Positions 49,145 to 60,804 of a stretch of 64,000 bases of DNA are shown piece after piece. How positions within the stretch are numbered: position 1 is the first letter of the stretch; each line of letters begins with the position of its first letter. Source of the DNA: Atrina japonica (lineage: Eukaryota > Mollusca > Bivalvia > Pterioida > Pinnidae); the NCBI GenBank assembly GCA_030159075.1, contig BROG01000128.1, positions 982,501 through 1,046,500 of the forward strand. The letters are read 5' to 3'. The position numbers and the translations under genes are program-made. The notes below the pieces were generated by a model, which was given only the letters and a program-made list of their open reading frames with translations, made no database searches and was not told the DNA's origin.

Positions 49145-49252
49145 ATCATTTTATTATTGGAATTAAAACCAGCGACAGATCTGTACAGCTTAAATTACCA
49201 AATGACCCTAGTACAAAGAAATTTATATCTGAACTAAAGAAAGCACAGGATG
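49145..49252 (+). CDS. 5-phosphatase gene, coding exon 6 (end of PH domain)
   Basis: The acceptor is CTGTTTCAG and the donor is GTAAAT. Phase 1 to phase 1. It encodes D-H-F-I-I-G-I-K-T-S-D-R-S-V-Q-L-K-L-P, then S-T-K-K-F-I-S-E-L-K-K-A-Q-D. The pattern is a last strand (S-V-Q-L-K-L) and C-terminal helix (F-I-S-E-L-K-K-A), as in PH domains and as in the corresponding INPP5B segment. Confidence 0.9.
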
Positions 49253-49306
49253 GTAAATATATATTTACTTTTCTTCTTTTTTACAATCATGTGTTAAATT
49301 GTGTTT

Positions 49307-49338
<32 letters not shown>

Positions 49339-51927
49339 ACTTTAAGATTGTTTTGGTGTTAAACAAGATCAACAAGAATTATTGTTTAATGGTTAATTAG
49401 TCAGTGTCATTGTATATGTATCATTTGAACTATAATTTCTTGTCCAACATATCAGAGTTATTTCTTATCCAGTACCTATTGTATGAGGTAGCTTTAAGAT
49501 TTTGTTTGTTATAGCGAATAGATAATTAGGTGTTACCATAAATCTTTAACACAATTAGCACAGAAAATAAATCCTCTGTTGTACGTCTTTTTTCATTAGA
49601 AAACCTTTAAACCTTTTGAACACAAAATTTGCATCACAGATTGTGAGCATAGAAATTTCATAAATGTTGACATTATTTTCTATTCACAAAACCTAACATA
49701 ATTATTTCTGATTTTACTGGTGTTGTAGTTCTCAGATAATGGGGAAAATATGCTTTATAAAAGCAATGAAATATAAATTATAGTAACATTTTGTTTTATG
49801 GCACTTATTGCTTTTTCAAGCAATGCTGCATAATGGCCTTGACATTTTGAACTAGAAACAGCTGGTGCACTGTAAGCTTTGCCGCACAATACTTTCTTAT
49901 TGTTAATTGCTAGGAACAAATTGATTTTTAATATTTTAGACAGAAGATTAGCTTGTATTGGTATGATTTTGTTATGTAGTGAAGGTTTGAAATCAAGAGA
50001 AAGTATTTGTAGGATAAATATTAATGACATAAAGTTGTGTGCACCTTAGAACTCTTACTGACAAAGTTGTGGTATATAGAAATGAATATCATAGTGTATT
50101 TATTATTGTTGAAATGGATTCAGGAATGAAAATGCCTATTGGCCAATCTGATTTAGGTAATGAAAGTTATTTTGTACATATTAGTGTATTGCCTTAATAC
50201 ATGTAGGTAGACCTCAGGACCATGATGCAATTTTAGACTTTCGAATGTATTGGAGTAATCAAAATTGTTTAATGTCAACTATATCAGCATTAGATATCTT
50301 ACAAGCATGTATCCCTAAAATGTTTTTAGTACAATTTAAAAAGATGATGAATGAATATTAAATTGAAATTGCCATTTCGTCTAAGTCTTATATATATATT
50401 TTTATCACTGATTCTTTTCTTTTATCTCTTCTTTTATCATAGACAAATTCATATGCTAGTATGTATACATGTATAGCATGTGTAAGAAATGTCATACTAT
50501 TTCAACTCCTACCAGTTTACTTTTGGAAAGATGGTAGTTTTTTCTATCGTATAGGTCTGCCAAATTTGCAAACACATTGAACCTGAAATAAATCATAACC
50601 AGGATCTCAGGCAAAATGTCCATACAAATTAAATGGAGCTATATTCTGCATGGCATAAGAAAAAGGTCAAATGTCTTTCCTGTACACCCCTATTTTGTTG
50701 GGGGAAATGTCCGTACAATTTTTGTTTCTTTTTAAGATTAATAGATGTGTTTACGTTAGGACTAATAGACCAAAGTTGACAAATATATATAATTTTTTCA
50801 CCACTGTAATAAGTCACTTTGACAAAATATTTACTGCAATTTATTCAAATCCTATACAGTGTAAATATGGAAGATAGTTTTATTACATCAGATTTTGACT
50901 ACTTTTTGTCATGTGTTTGATACAGAATTACAATGTTTTCTTTAAGTTTAGCATCGACTCTAAAATAAAAAATCTATCTTTCTATCAAGAAAAATAAAAA
51001 AATAACAGAAAACTACAGAAAAATGCAGGACAACAAATGCTATTTAATGGACAATTATATATTTTCCTGATGTGTTAACAAGAGAAAAACAAGATTAAAC
51101 TTATAAAAACCATCTTTGGGACATACTTACATGTACAAATAACCTATGAAATAATAGTTTTCACATTAGGCCTAATGAACTAAGTTCCATATTCTTCCCC
51201 TAGATGTTTGTGTGGTGTTTTTTTGTTTGTTTTTTTATCTGAAAATCAATCATTGGTCATATTTATCATATTTTACCAACATACAAATAAACAATGTCGA
51301 TTAAAAACAATCCTGTTGTGGTTTGTAAATAGACCGAACCCCACGACGATGGTGCCCAGGTTGGGACAGTGTTAGATATGACCATTTAAGTTTACATCCT
51401 TAACTTACATACCAATCGGATGCTAAACAGAAAAAAAAATTGGTACAGCCTAACTTAATATTTTTAAAAAAAATGAAAAATATTATTTCGATATAAGAAG
51501 CTGTAAACTACACAATTATTTCCTGCTGTTAAAATAATTTACACTGTACATATTTTTACAACAAAATATAATAATATAAAGTCGAGTAATGGATTCTATC
51601 GCATTATTTTATGGCAGCCCAGTAATTCACAGTGCATTTTGTTGCACAATTAAACCATAAATAAGATCATCAAACTCTGCACATCATTTATATGGATATG
51701 ATACATGTAAGTACTTTTAGATCATGCTCAGGTAGATGTATTTCACACAGGGATGAAAACCTTGCTATTTTGTCATTATGGAGTTTATGTTACATATACA
51801 TGGATATTCAAGCTGAACAGATCATGGGTTTTCTGAAGTTTGTACTTTTTTATTATGTTCATTACTAAAGTTTTCCTAGTACAGTTCTAATGAGAAAAAA
51901 TAAGCACATGAGCCACTTGAATTTCAG
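49253..51927. other. Intron 6, with short (AC)n at 49307-49340
   Basis: AT-rich intron. Apart from the 34-bp (AC)n run I recognise no repeats or exons. Confidence 0.5.
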
Positions 51928-52107
51928 CACAAGCCCAGAATGCTGTCTTTGGATTGCCATCATCCTTTGCATGGTTACAGAAATATGAACGCCAGTCCAA
52001 ACAATGTCGGAGTGATAATCCATTTGCTAATGATGTTTTTGACCCATTAAAATATATGAATATAGAAAAATCCCAGGGTGGTGTGATTCCAGCAGAAAAA
52101 ATGCAAG
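51928..52107 (+). CDS. 5-phosphatase gene, coding exon 7 (linker with NPF motif)
   Basis: The acceptor is GAATTTCAG and the donor is GTTTGT, somewhat weak. Phase 1 to phase 1. It encodes A-Q-A-Q-N-A-V-F-G-L-P-S-S-F-A-W-L-Q-K-Y, then S-D-N-P-F-A-N-D-V-F-D-P-L-K-Y-M-N. It carries an Asn-Pro-Phe motif, the classic ligand of EH domains, and a second F-D-P-L-K motif. In OCRL the matching linker binds clathrin and AP-2, so an endocytic adaptor role is a reasonable inference. Confidence 0.88.
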
Positions 52108-52936
52108 GTTTGTGGGACTTGAACTGGATTTGGTGCTTTACTCACTGCATGAAAAGTAACTCTGTTCTACACAGATTTTCAGTCTTGTCATTCTGTTGTG
52201 TGCTCTATTAATTTTCTTGTGCTGATATATCTGATCATACCAGGGCCCAACACCATTACTCAAGTCAGAGAATTTTGTTCTCATTTTCCACTTATCTTGA
52301 ATACTGTAAATCCGAATTTTTTTGTGTGACTTTCTTTTCACTAAACTCCAGGTCTAAATTTATTTGCAAAATGATATTTTCATGATTTTGAATGCCCATT
52401 TTGCCATACTCTATCATACTTCATTACAAAGGTTGTCCTCTGTGCACCTGTGTTCTAATGTGAACTGTCAAAAAAATTAAAATATCAACCATTTGTCAGA
52501 TGAATATATTCTCAGACCAGAAGTGAACATTCTTCAGTTTTATGGAGATGGACACATGTTATTACAGTCAAATGGTATGTTGCTTTCTAATCCATTCCTT
52601 GTGTCTGAACTGGTCTCTCATCTATCTTAATCAAAGAGAGTTTAAGATACAAGTGACAAACTAAAGTTTTAGTATATAAACAGGTAAAGCTTCACTTCTG
52701 ACTGATCTTTGAAATGCACCAGGAATTTCTGTGTCTTTTCTTATTTCTCTATGGTTACACTAACAGCTTAATTAATTAATCAGAATTATAGTATTAACAG
52801 ATGTATGGTACCATACTTCTTTTCTCAGATAGCAATAATGTATCTCAAATCTTTAGAATATTTGAATACTTATCTCAGGAACTGTTATTAATTCATTCAT
52901 ATTGCATATAAATGCTTATATATTTTAAAACACATT
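52108..52936. other. Intron 7, first part, nothing recognised
   Basis: AT-rich intron with no recognised repeat or exon. Confidence 0.45.
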
Positions 52937-53731
52937 TAATGGGGCATTAGCTGTAATTTCCAACAAAAATAATTATTTTGTTATTTACCACGTAGTACTT
53001 AGATTGATGTGCAATAATAAACATTTTTCACAAAATATAAATGAATTTAAGAATTTTTATGCCTGTATATGTATCGTTATGAGCTTTTTATATGGCCCTG
53101 CATCCGTGGTTTGTCCATGCTGAACAATTCTTAATACCGCTAGATCTCAGAAAGGACTGGAGGGATCTCCTTAAAATTTGATATGAAGTTCCCCTTGAGG
53201 TCTAGTTGTGCATATTACATTTTCAGAGAGATCGGAATTCAACATGGCCGACAGACAGCCAACTTTGAATTTTACCAAAGGAAGTTTGTTACTGCTTCTT
53301 CTCAGAATGGACTTGAGGGATCTCCTTGAAATTTGACATGAAGGGTCCCCATGAGTTCTAATTGTGAATGATATATTTTCAGAGAGATTGGAATCCAACA
53401 TGGCTTACAGACGGCCATCTTGGATTTTGACCAAAGGAAGTTTGTATATGTATCGTTTTAGCCCACCATCAACAAATGGTGGGCTTTTCATATGACCCTG
53501 CGTCCGTGGTTCGTCCGTCATGAACAATTCTTAATACTGCTAGTTCTCAGAAAGAATTGAAGGGATCTCCTTGAAATTTGATATGAAGTTCCCCTTGAGG
53601 TCTAGTTGTGAGTATTACATTTTCAGGGAGATCATAATTCAACATGGCCAACAGACAGCCATCTTTGATTTTTAACATAGGAAGTTTGTTACTGCTTCTT
53701 CTCAGAATGGACTTGAGGGATTTTGTTGAAA

Positions 53732-55143
53732 GGACTATATATGATAGAGATGCCTATATACCCACCAGTGAAATGAAAAGTTTAAGATTAGCACTTTACA
53801 TACACACTGAAAACAAAAATTTCCTTGTCAAGAAAGTGTCTTAAAATCAACATTAAAATATGTATATTTTCAATATTTTATCTATTTCATTCTATTTTTG
53901 AGCCTTTGGGGGTAAAATGAAGTATGAGCACAGCCTTGGACAAGAAAGATATTCCACACTCTGTTGTATATGTTCATTAACTTTTTTGTGTACAAAGGAA
54001 AATTTTGTCCAAAGCTGCGTTCAATATAAACAAACAACTTTTCATATGAACAACATGTCCACGGATTATGTCGTTGCTAAGGAGATTTTACTTCCAGTTG
54101 TTTTGACAGTCTACAGACAGCGTTCATTTATTTTTATCAAGGACCATACATAACAGAAACAAACTATACTTGACAAACCAGGAAACCCCACTGCTGTTGC
54201 ATATGCTATAAATAGATACAGTGGGTAGTTTCTTCTCTTTCTATCACTGGTTCGATATTACTGTGGCAATCACATTCTTAATACCAACTGGAAAATACTG
54301 AGTATTGTAAGCAAAGTGCTAGGCTACAATGCTTTGTTTTTCTTTCATTCTTCGAATTCTCTGTCGATAGATCTGCTTGACAACTTTTCACTAAATATAA
54401 GTAGAACCTACGGTAAACTTGCTTCCTTGAGAGATCGAATAGGCCTAACTTTGGGTTACACCTTGCCAACTTGTTACCCGTATACTACCGTAGACCCTTG
54501 GATTAGTGTTTTTTATCCATTTTAGATCTACAATATGATGAATTGACTACTACATGTAGGTCAGTTTACAGTTAGCCTGATCTGGTTGCTCGGCTCTTAT
54601 GTATAGATCTATGAGGTAAATCTATAGTACATTTTTTAGTTTTACAAAGTAAGCCTACGAGTACAAAATGTAAGGATATACAACTTGCGACGACTGCATT
54701 CTCTTATTGGGTCTTAAATCAGACTGTTTAACATTTTACACCAAATTTGCATATATGTTATTGTGGCATAATGGTTAGCACGTCAGATTGTGAACTTAAG
54801 GGTCTGGGGTTTGAATCTGCTCATAGTACTTTTTTTTTCTTTTTATACTATATTTTTAAAGGAATACATTTTATATACATGTATACATATATTTTTCACC
54901 ACATAAAATTTATCTGTGAAATAAACTTAATTTTCTTGAAATAATTTTTCACCAGACTTAACACAAAAGTTCATTAAGTCACTGGAGTTCCATTGACTTA
55001 ACATGAAGTTGAAATTATCTTTGGGGTCAAGAGAGCAAATCAAACTACTTAGATCTCTACTTTAGACGATATGTAGAACCTGTTATGAAAATATGACCAT
55101 CCACCATTTGGGGGCCATTTTGGACCCTTATCATATATAGTCC
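53732..55143. mobile_element. 1.4-kb TIR element inserted between AAA and TTT without target duplication
   Basis: Perfect 15-bp inverted repeats: GGACTATATATGATA at 53732-53746 and its complement at 55129-55143. The left flank ends TTGAAA and the right flank starts TTTGACATGAAGGG. Joined, they restore exactly the uninterrupted paralogous sequence TTGAAATTTGACATGAAGGG at about 53326-53345. So the insertion site is AAA|TTT with no duplicated bases, as reported for the 'Spy' group of DDE transposons. No transposase frame was recognised inside, so it is probably non-autonomous. Confidence 0.85.
54757..54829 (+). pseudogene. tRNA-like sequence, His-like, probably a pseudogene
   Basis: GTGGCATAATGGTTAGCAC forms a tRNA D-arm with a good A-box, and the B-box-like GGGTTTGAATCTGC follows. 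The anticodon position reads GTG within ATTGTGAA, as in tRNA-His, and a T run follows as a pol III stop. The anticodon and T stems have mismatches and the acceptor stem does not pair, so a working tRNA is unlikely. Confidence 0.5.
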
Positions 55144-56203
55144 TTTGACATGAAGGGTCCCCTTGAGGTCTAATTGTGAATAATACATTTTCAAAGAGAT
55201 TGGAATCCATCTTGGATTTCGAACAAAGGAAGTTTGTTACTGCTACTTCTCAGAAAGGACTAATAGGGATCTCCTTGAAATTTGACATGCAGGTTCCCCT
55301 CTAGTTGTGATATCACATTTTCAAAGAGATTGGAATCCAACATGGCTGACAGATGGCCATCTTGGATCTCTAGATGTGCATATTACATTTTCAGAGAGAT
55401 CAAAATCCAAGATGGACACCTGTCAGCCATGTTGAAAATTCCCTTCTCTCTGAAAATGTATTATGTTCAGTTCAAGTTCAGTTTCGCTATAATCTTGTGA
55501 AAAAAGTGTTTCACAGAAATATGGATTTAAGTTCAAATAAAATGTTGAGACACAAAATAAGAGAAAAGAAGAGTCTGTCATTGATCAGACATAGAACATT
55601 TCATGGTGGACGCCATGATCTCTCTGGGATCTCTTGTTTGTTATTGTACACCAATCTAAGTAGTAAAAAGCGAAATAAAAATGCAGCTAATGCCCCTTTT
55701 AAATGCTGTATGCTGTGCTGGTGGTGTGACCTTTTCTGTGAGTTTGCTAATTGCTGGCACTGAAATTATTCAAGCTGATATTCTTTCAAGGAACTGTTCT
55801 TAACAAAACATTTTTGTATTTCTGTTTGCAGCCAAACAAAAGTTTTTGTTCTGTTAGTTATATGCAACTGTTCAAATTGTTATCTATACATGTATCTTTG
55901 TTCCCTAAAACTGAAGATATAGAAATAACAGTTGACTTTGACTGACATTTGACCTACTTTTTGTAGATATCAATAGACTTCTGAACTTTTACTGATTGAG
56001 ATTTGATATCTCATCTGTTATTTTTCAAAAACTTTCACCTTTGTCCTTACTATTCAAATTTTTAGAGATAAAACATTTATTTTCTATGTGCTTTGTCCCC
56101 TCAACAAGGATGTCATAAATTCTGACGTTGTGACCTTGACATTGAATTTTTGTTTAAAATTTTCTGTCCATTCTGATTATTACATGTATATATATTCTGT
56201 ACA

Positions 56204-56385
56204 GAGGAACTTCTCTTAAGAGGTCATTCTATCTGTCCCTGAGATGTGTAATCTCAGGATAAGTGGTTTCTCAAAAATGTTTTATTTAAAGGATTATCTA
56301 ACCAAGTGGTTCTCAGAATGTGGTCTCTCAAGACAGGTGGTCTTTTATAGGAGTGGTCTCTTAAGACAGGTTCCACTATACTATC
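56204..56385. mobile_element. Small TIR repeat (GGTCTCTTAAGACAGG family)
   Basis: The left AGGAACTTCTCTTAAGAGGT and the right GGTCTCTTAAGACAGGTTCC are inverted and enclose AAAGGATTATCTAACCAAGT. It is related to 62393-62566. Confidence 0.7.
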
Positions 56386-58328
56386 CTTTTGCACCAGTAA
56401 CAATACTGAATAAATGTATAAAAAAGCTACAGGTATTTTTATTGATCACATTGCATGACTTATGTAAGTGAGGTGGTTATAGGTGGACTTATTAATCAGA
56501 CACTGCTGTATTTCTCTCACAATAAGCATAAAAAACTCTTCAGCAGTAAGTAATTTTGCACCATATAGAATAGTGTCCACAAAATATAGTCTGTTACAGG
56601 TTTGTGTTTGGTCTGTACCAGGTAGGTTTGACTGCCCCTGTATTTTATAAGAACCTGTGAAAATCATATTAATTAGACTATATATTGACACATCACTTGT
56701 CATGAGCAATGATTTACTGATTGTTTATCTGTGTTTGCATGTTTGACTGGATTGCAAAGTAAGTGCGGTCTATAGATTTACGATGTCCGTCCGTCTGTCA
56801 GTCGTACAGTCCATCTGTCAGTCAACATTTTGGTTAAAATTTGGTATAAGCAAATTCTCAGATGTTCAGATTTTAGTACTTGGTCTGTAGGTTACCTGTG
56901 GCAAATGCATTTGAATTATGTGAGTTCCTGTGGCAAGTGCAATTGAATTATGTTGGTTTGATTTTTTTTAGGGGGAGGGGGGTGGATCAAAGTAGTAATT
57001 GGTGTGGGGATCAACATTTTGATTAAAGTTCCAGGTTAAGGCAAGTCCTGGTTAATTGATAGAGGTACAGACTTTTTGGGGGGTGCATCAAAGAAGTAAT
57101 GGGGTAGGGATCAACATTTTGGTTAAAGTTTCAAGTTAAAGTAAATACTTGGCAATTGAAGGATGTGCAGACTTCATTATTTTATGATTATAAACAAAAG
57201 ACTTGAGTGAATAGTGCTCAAACATTTTGACATTTAGTTTCAGGTAATTAAAATAAACCTAATAAAAATAGTTCCAAATACATGGGCATTATACTTGTGT
57301 CTAATTTAGTGATTAGATTTACTTCGCAATCCAGCCATACCATCTTCAGCAGTTTCCTGTTTTATAAATGTATTGATATTCTTCTCTATCTTATCTTTTA
57401 TGTTTTTTTAGTTAAGATTGCTGTTTTGTGACTTTTATCTCTTTTTTGTATTAAAATACATGAGCTTATCATTTAATAACTGTGTTTATTGTTTAGGAAT
57501 TACAATAAATAAAATGAATATTTTTGTATTTTATTATTTTCATGTTGGACTAGCTTAACATTATACAAGTATAACTATGGCAGTTACATCATTTTACACA
57601 TATTTGACTTGGTCACATGAACAGAAGACATTTTATCTTAACCTTTTCACCCTAAGTTTCTCAATGGTATGCTCATCTCTGTTGTATTAGACAAGTCAAT
57701 TATAGTCTGTGTGGTTGAAAGGGTTAAGTGAATCTAACATAGTTTGAGACCAATGTCACTTTGCTTAGACCATCACACTTTAAAACTTGCTATCCCACAC
57801 CTTGATTCAGCAGATTTCAGATGATATGACTTGTCTGGAACTTAAGCTGACCATGTGGGAATGCTTTCCAGCTTATCGTCAGCCAGTGGTCTTTTCCAAG
57901 ACTAACAAACTGACTGATCTACCAGAGATGACATGTACCAGTAATTGTGGTATTAATACCTCGAGAATATTATCATAAGAGTATCTGATAATAATGACAA
58001 GATTTTATTTACCTAGATATCTATGGCTGATAACCTAAAATGTTAAAATCAATATTGTAAAGCTGATAAACTTCCTAGTACAGATGTATGTATTACAAAT
58101 TTTCTCCACAAATTTTATCATGTTTTGATGTGAAAGTTAAAAGTACAGCATGGTGTTCTAAAGTTAAAAATTATTTATACATTAGGAAGCTGTTATTTGT
58201 TTTATGGTGTTGTTGTTTTTTTTTGTTTTTTTTTTTATTTATCAGAAAACTGTCAACAATACCTCAAAGAGTTGATTTATCTGTAAGTCTTATGGAAAGA
58301 CATAAAAACTATATTTTCTATCCAATAG
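56386..58328. other. Intron 7, last part, mostly unremarkable
   Basis: Contains GTCCGTCCGTCTGTCAGTCG near 56785 and two loose copies of a GGGATCAACATTTTGATTAA block (about 57000-57130), perhaps remnants of another tandem-unit element. No exon fits the phase here. Confidence 0.45.
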
Positions 58329-58440
58329 ATACATTGTCAGTGGCATCTTTGGAAGATAGCATTGATAGCATATCACCTAAAAATCCGACTGGTCATCTCA
58401 AGAAAGCAGAGAGTCGGGATTCATTGGATTTTGTAGAATC
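58329..58440 (+). CDS. 5-phosphatase gene, coding exon 8 (acidic linker)
   Basis: The acceptor is TTTTCTATCCAATAG and the donor is GTAAGG. Entry phase is 1 and exit phase is 2. It encodes D-T-L-S-V-A-S-L-E-D-S-I-D-S-I-S-P-K-N-P, then G-H-L-K-K-A-E-S-R-D-S-L-D-F-V-E. It is a hydrophilic, Ser/Asp-rich linker between PH and catalytic domains with no fold predicted. An alternative start at 58246 was tested; in the required phase it hits a stop, so 58329 was chosen. Confidence 0.85.
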
Positions 58441-59285
58441 GTAAGGAATACAGTTTTTTTCACATTTTTGTTGATATTGTATTTCCCAACTGCATTTAAA
58501 ATACATGAAAATATTGACCTGCATTTCAGGTTTTGAAGAATGTTTTTGTTTGCATTTAATTTCAGTATAAATCAGAGAGATAATTTGTTCAGATATTTCC
58601 AATGTGCCATTTTAAGATAAAGGTGACACAACCTGAATAGTTTAGACATTTTTAAACAGAAAGTAGATAAAGAGGGATTAATGATATGAAGAAATGGGGG
58701 GAAGTTTTAGAATTCACATCACTTCTTGACTTTTGTTCTTACTTAATAGATTATTTTTTTAGTTTTCTATATACCATGAATGTCATATATATATTTACCA
58801 TGTAAAAATTACCAATGTGGGTTGCAGGTAAAATAATAAAGGGAATTGCATTTAGGTATTTTCGTTATTCAGAGTTACCACCCACTGTAGCAGGTATCGA
58901 ATGTGATGTCATTTATTTGTGCCTAAAATGAGAAAAGTCATCAATTGTGAGATTATATTTTTGTATGAAAATGACATTGTTTTTCACATAAAGATATTAT
59001 GTCACAATCGATACCTGCTGACATGGGAGATAACTCTTAGTAACGAAAAGACAGAATAAAAAAATACATGAATCTTTATGTCAATGTCATGCTAAGATAA
59101 CATACTAATCAACTTATATATTGTGTCTTTCTGATAAAATTGTATACTGTAATTTTCATATTTTGATGGATTTTTCATCATACAAAATTATTTACATTAG
59201 ATAACATATCACAGATAGAAATTGTCTTATTTTATCATTGTTTACAATGTGTCTCTTGTTACATACATAGACAAAACTGAATATA

Positions 59286-59410
59286 TGTTTCTATCTGTAT
59301 CATCAGACTGCACAAGATCATTGTAGCAGAAGGAATCAATGAGAGCATAGCTCGAGTTGAATCCTTCTGTTACAATGATCAAGTGCAGTCTGATGATATG
59401 GGTAGAAACA
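59286..59410 (+). repeat. Long near-perfect hairpin in intron 8
   Basis: The 54-nt arms 59286-59339 and 59357-59410 pair with only about six to seven mismatched positions around a 17-nt loop (59340-59356). Arm words: ATCATCAGACTGCAC, GATCATTGTA and CAGAAGGA against their complements. No flanking target duplication was noticed. It could be a tiny foldback MITE or a source of hairpin RNA. Confidence 0.9.
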
Positions 59411-59439
59411 TTTGTATGGTTTTGTATTCATTACATGCC

Positions 59440-59785
59440 CCTTATTATCCCCTCGTGATGAGTCGCTGAGGGAATATAGGAATCTGTTCATACGTATGTG
59501 CGTACGTATGTACATGTATGTGCTGTATTTGTTCGGAGCATAACTCTCAAACCATGCATGATAATTTCATCAAACTTCATACACGTCAAGACCACATCAA
59601 GGCAGAGTGCAGTGTGCTAGAAATGTATATTATTGAAAAAACAAGCATTTGCTGGTATCAGGAATCATTTGTGGGTAAATGTGACAATAGATTATTATGT
59701 CACATTATAGAACCATTGATAATTTGCTGTACTTTTATTTAGTTATACATATATGATATATGAAGAAATAGTGAAAGGGGGACTT
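59440..59785 (+). mobile_element. Fragment headed by hairpin CCCCTC...GAGGG
   Basis: CCCCTCGTGATGAGTCGCTG followed by AGGG folds on itself, then AATATAGG, CGTACGTATG repeats, and text typical of bivalve repeat bodies (GCATAACTCTCAAACCATGC). Its style matches the other hairpin-headed elements but the 3' end was not found. Confidence 0.45.
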
Positions 59786-59789
59786 TTTT

Positions 59790-60463
59790 AGGCCACCTGA
59801 GCCAAAAGTGACCTATTGTGATCATCTTTTGTCTGAGGTCATGTCGTCCATTTACACGTTTTTCGAATTCTTCTCAAGAACCAGGGGTCAGTTTTAGTCA
59901 AACCTGGCAGGAACTATCCCCATGTGAAGCTGCATTAAGTTTGTAAATGAAAAAGAGCTAAGACCCAAAAGGGGCAAACAATTTGTATATCTTAAAAATC
60001 TTTTTCTGATGAGCCAATGATAAGTTTTCTTTCAAGTTTAGGTATGCATGTATGTTAAGTCATTATTTTGAGCAAAAAAAACCTGTTTACAATATGAGAA
60101 AGTTGTTATGAATTACTGTGACAAAGTTTCATGGTCATGAGTGTCAGACATCAAGGTCAAAGGCACCTAGGCAAACAAAAATATCAATTTTTCATCAACA
60201 TTTAGATATAAGAAAAATTTACCAAAAACTACATATTTTCTTGTCAAGACATGTTTGATAATACATAACAGAAAGCCCTTATGGTCATTAAAGGCTCCTT
60301 TCAGAAGTAGTAAAGTTTCATGAAAACTATTGAGATCTTCACTGAAAACCATCTGATTTTTTGTTAACTCACCTGAGCTGAAGACTTGAGTCAAATTTTC
60401 TAATTGGAAGTAGTATGTTTTTAAGTTTTGCTCAGATGAGCATTATGAACCTTGGGCCTCTTG
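59790..60463 (+). mobile_element. Hairpin-headed element, AGGTCACCTGAG family
   Basis: The head AGGCCACCTGAGCCAAAAGT with GACCTATTGTGATCATCTTT matches 44837 onward. The body has TTCTCAAGAACCAGGGGTC and CCCCATGTGAAGCTGCAT. The end is CTCAGATGAGCATTATG and GGGCCTCTTG. It lacks the 166-bp tandem core. Confidence 0.75.
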
Positions 60464-60611
60464 ATGTATGTTTTTGTATTTGATTGTCTGACATATATTC
60501 AAATATAGATAAAGAACAGGTTAAGATTTTTTACTGTGAGCAATACATTCTTGAAAGTGTTCATAAGTTAATGTATTTTTTTAAATTTAAATTATCTTTT
60601 TTTTTTTTTAG

Positions 60612-60791
60612 ATATAATGGAAGTGATCCCAATTTCTCAGACTCAGTGCTTAAAATCACTCACCAGCTTGGAATTGGAGGACATGGTGTTGAGCTGGTCA
60701 ATAACTTGAAACCAACAACAACAAGAGAAAATATTGTCAAATGTTTTATGAATGAAAGAGAGGATGAATTTACATATAAAAAGCATTTGAG
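60612..60791 (+). CDS. 5-phosphatase gene, coding exon 9
   Basis: The acceptor is a long T run ending TTTAG and the donor is GTAAAA. Phase 2 to phase 2. It encodes S-Y-N-G-S-D-P-N-F-S-D-S-V-L-K, then E-N-I-V-K-C-F-M-N-E-R-E-D-E-F-T-Y-K-K-H. The second part matches the helix just before the catalytic core of INPP5B (I-V-K-S-H-L-L-Q-K-E-E-D-Y-T-Y-I-Q) and of OCRL (L-I-K-H-I-L-A-K-R-E-K-E-Y). Confidence 0.95.
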
Positions 60792-60804
60792 GTAAAAGAA
60801 TATA

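Larger units (their letters stand above)
53086..55636 (+). mobile_element. AGCCCACC-family tandem-unit element(s), interrupted
   Basis: Units of about 160 bp with GGGATCTCCTTGAAATTTG, CCCCTTGAGGTCTAGTTG, AACATGGC and GGCCATCTTGGATTTTGACC run from about 53140 to 53731 and from 55144 to 55636. At 53459 an internal head shows the intact hairpin AGCCCACCATCA, ACAA, ATGGTGGGCT. The end reads GGGATCTCTTGTTTG. The same family is at 33192-33778. Confidence 0.75.
52937..55703. mobile_element. MITE (GGGGCATTA family) split by nested insertions
   Basis: The left end TTTAATGGGGCATTAGCTG (52937) and the right end GCAGCTAATGCCCCTTTTAA (about 55683-55703) are inverted. The left remnant runs to about 53085 and the right remnant starts about 55637. 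In between sits the AGCCCACC-family element, itself interrupted by the element at 53732-55143. Confidence 0.65.

Noticed and set aside
52520..52580. Possible small exon after TCTCAG (GACCAGAAGTGAAC...) with GTATGT downstream.
   Set aside because: The exon 7 to exon 8 phase already matches and the translation resembles nothing in the family.
54757..54829. Functional tRNA-His gene.
   Set aside because: Stem mismatches and no acceptor pairing; kept only as a pseudogene-like remnant.
55829..55945. Possible exon after CTGTTTGCAG at 55832.
   Set aside because: No donor in frame and no similarity; both flanking exons join without it.
58246..58328. Exon 8 extended upstream to an acceptor at 58245.
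   Set aside because: In the phase required by exon 7 it meets a stop within 13 codons; the acceptor at 58327-58328 keeps the frame.
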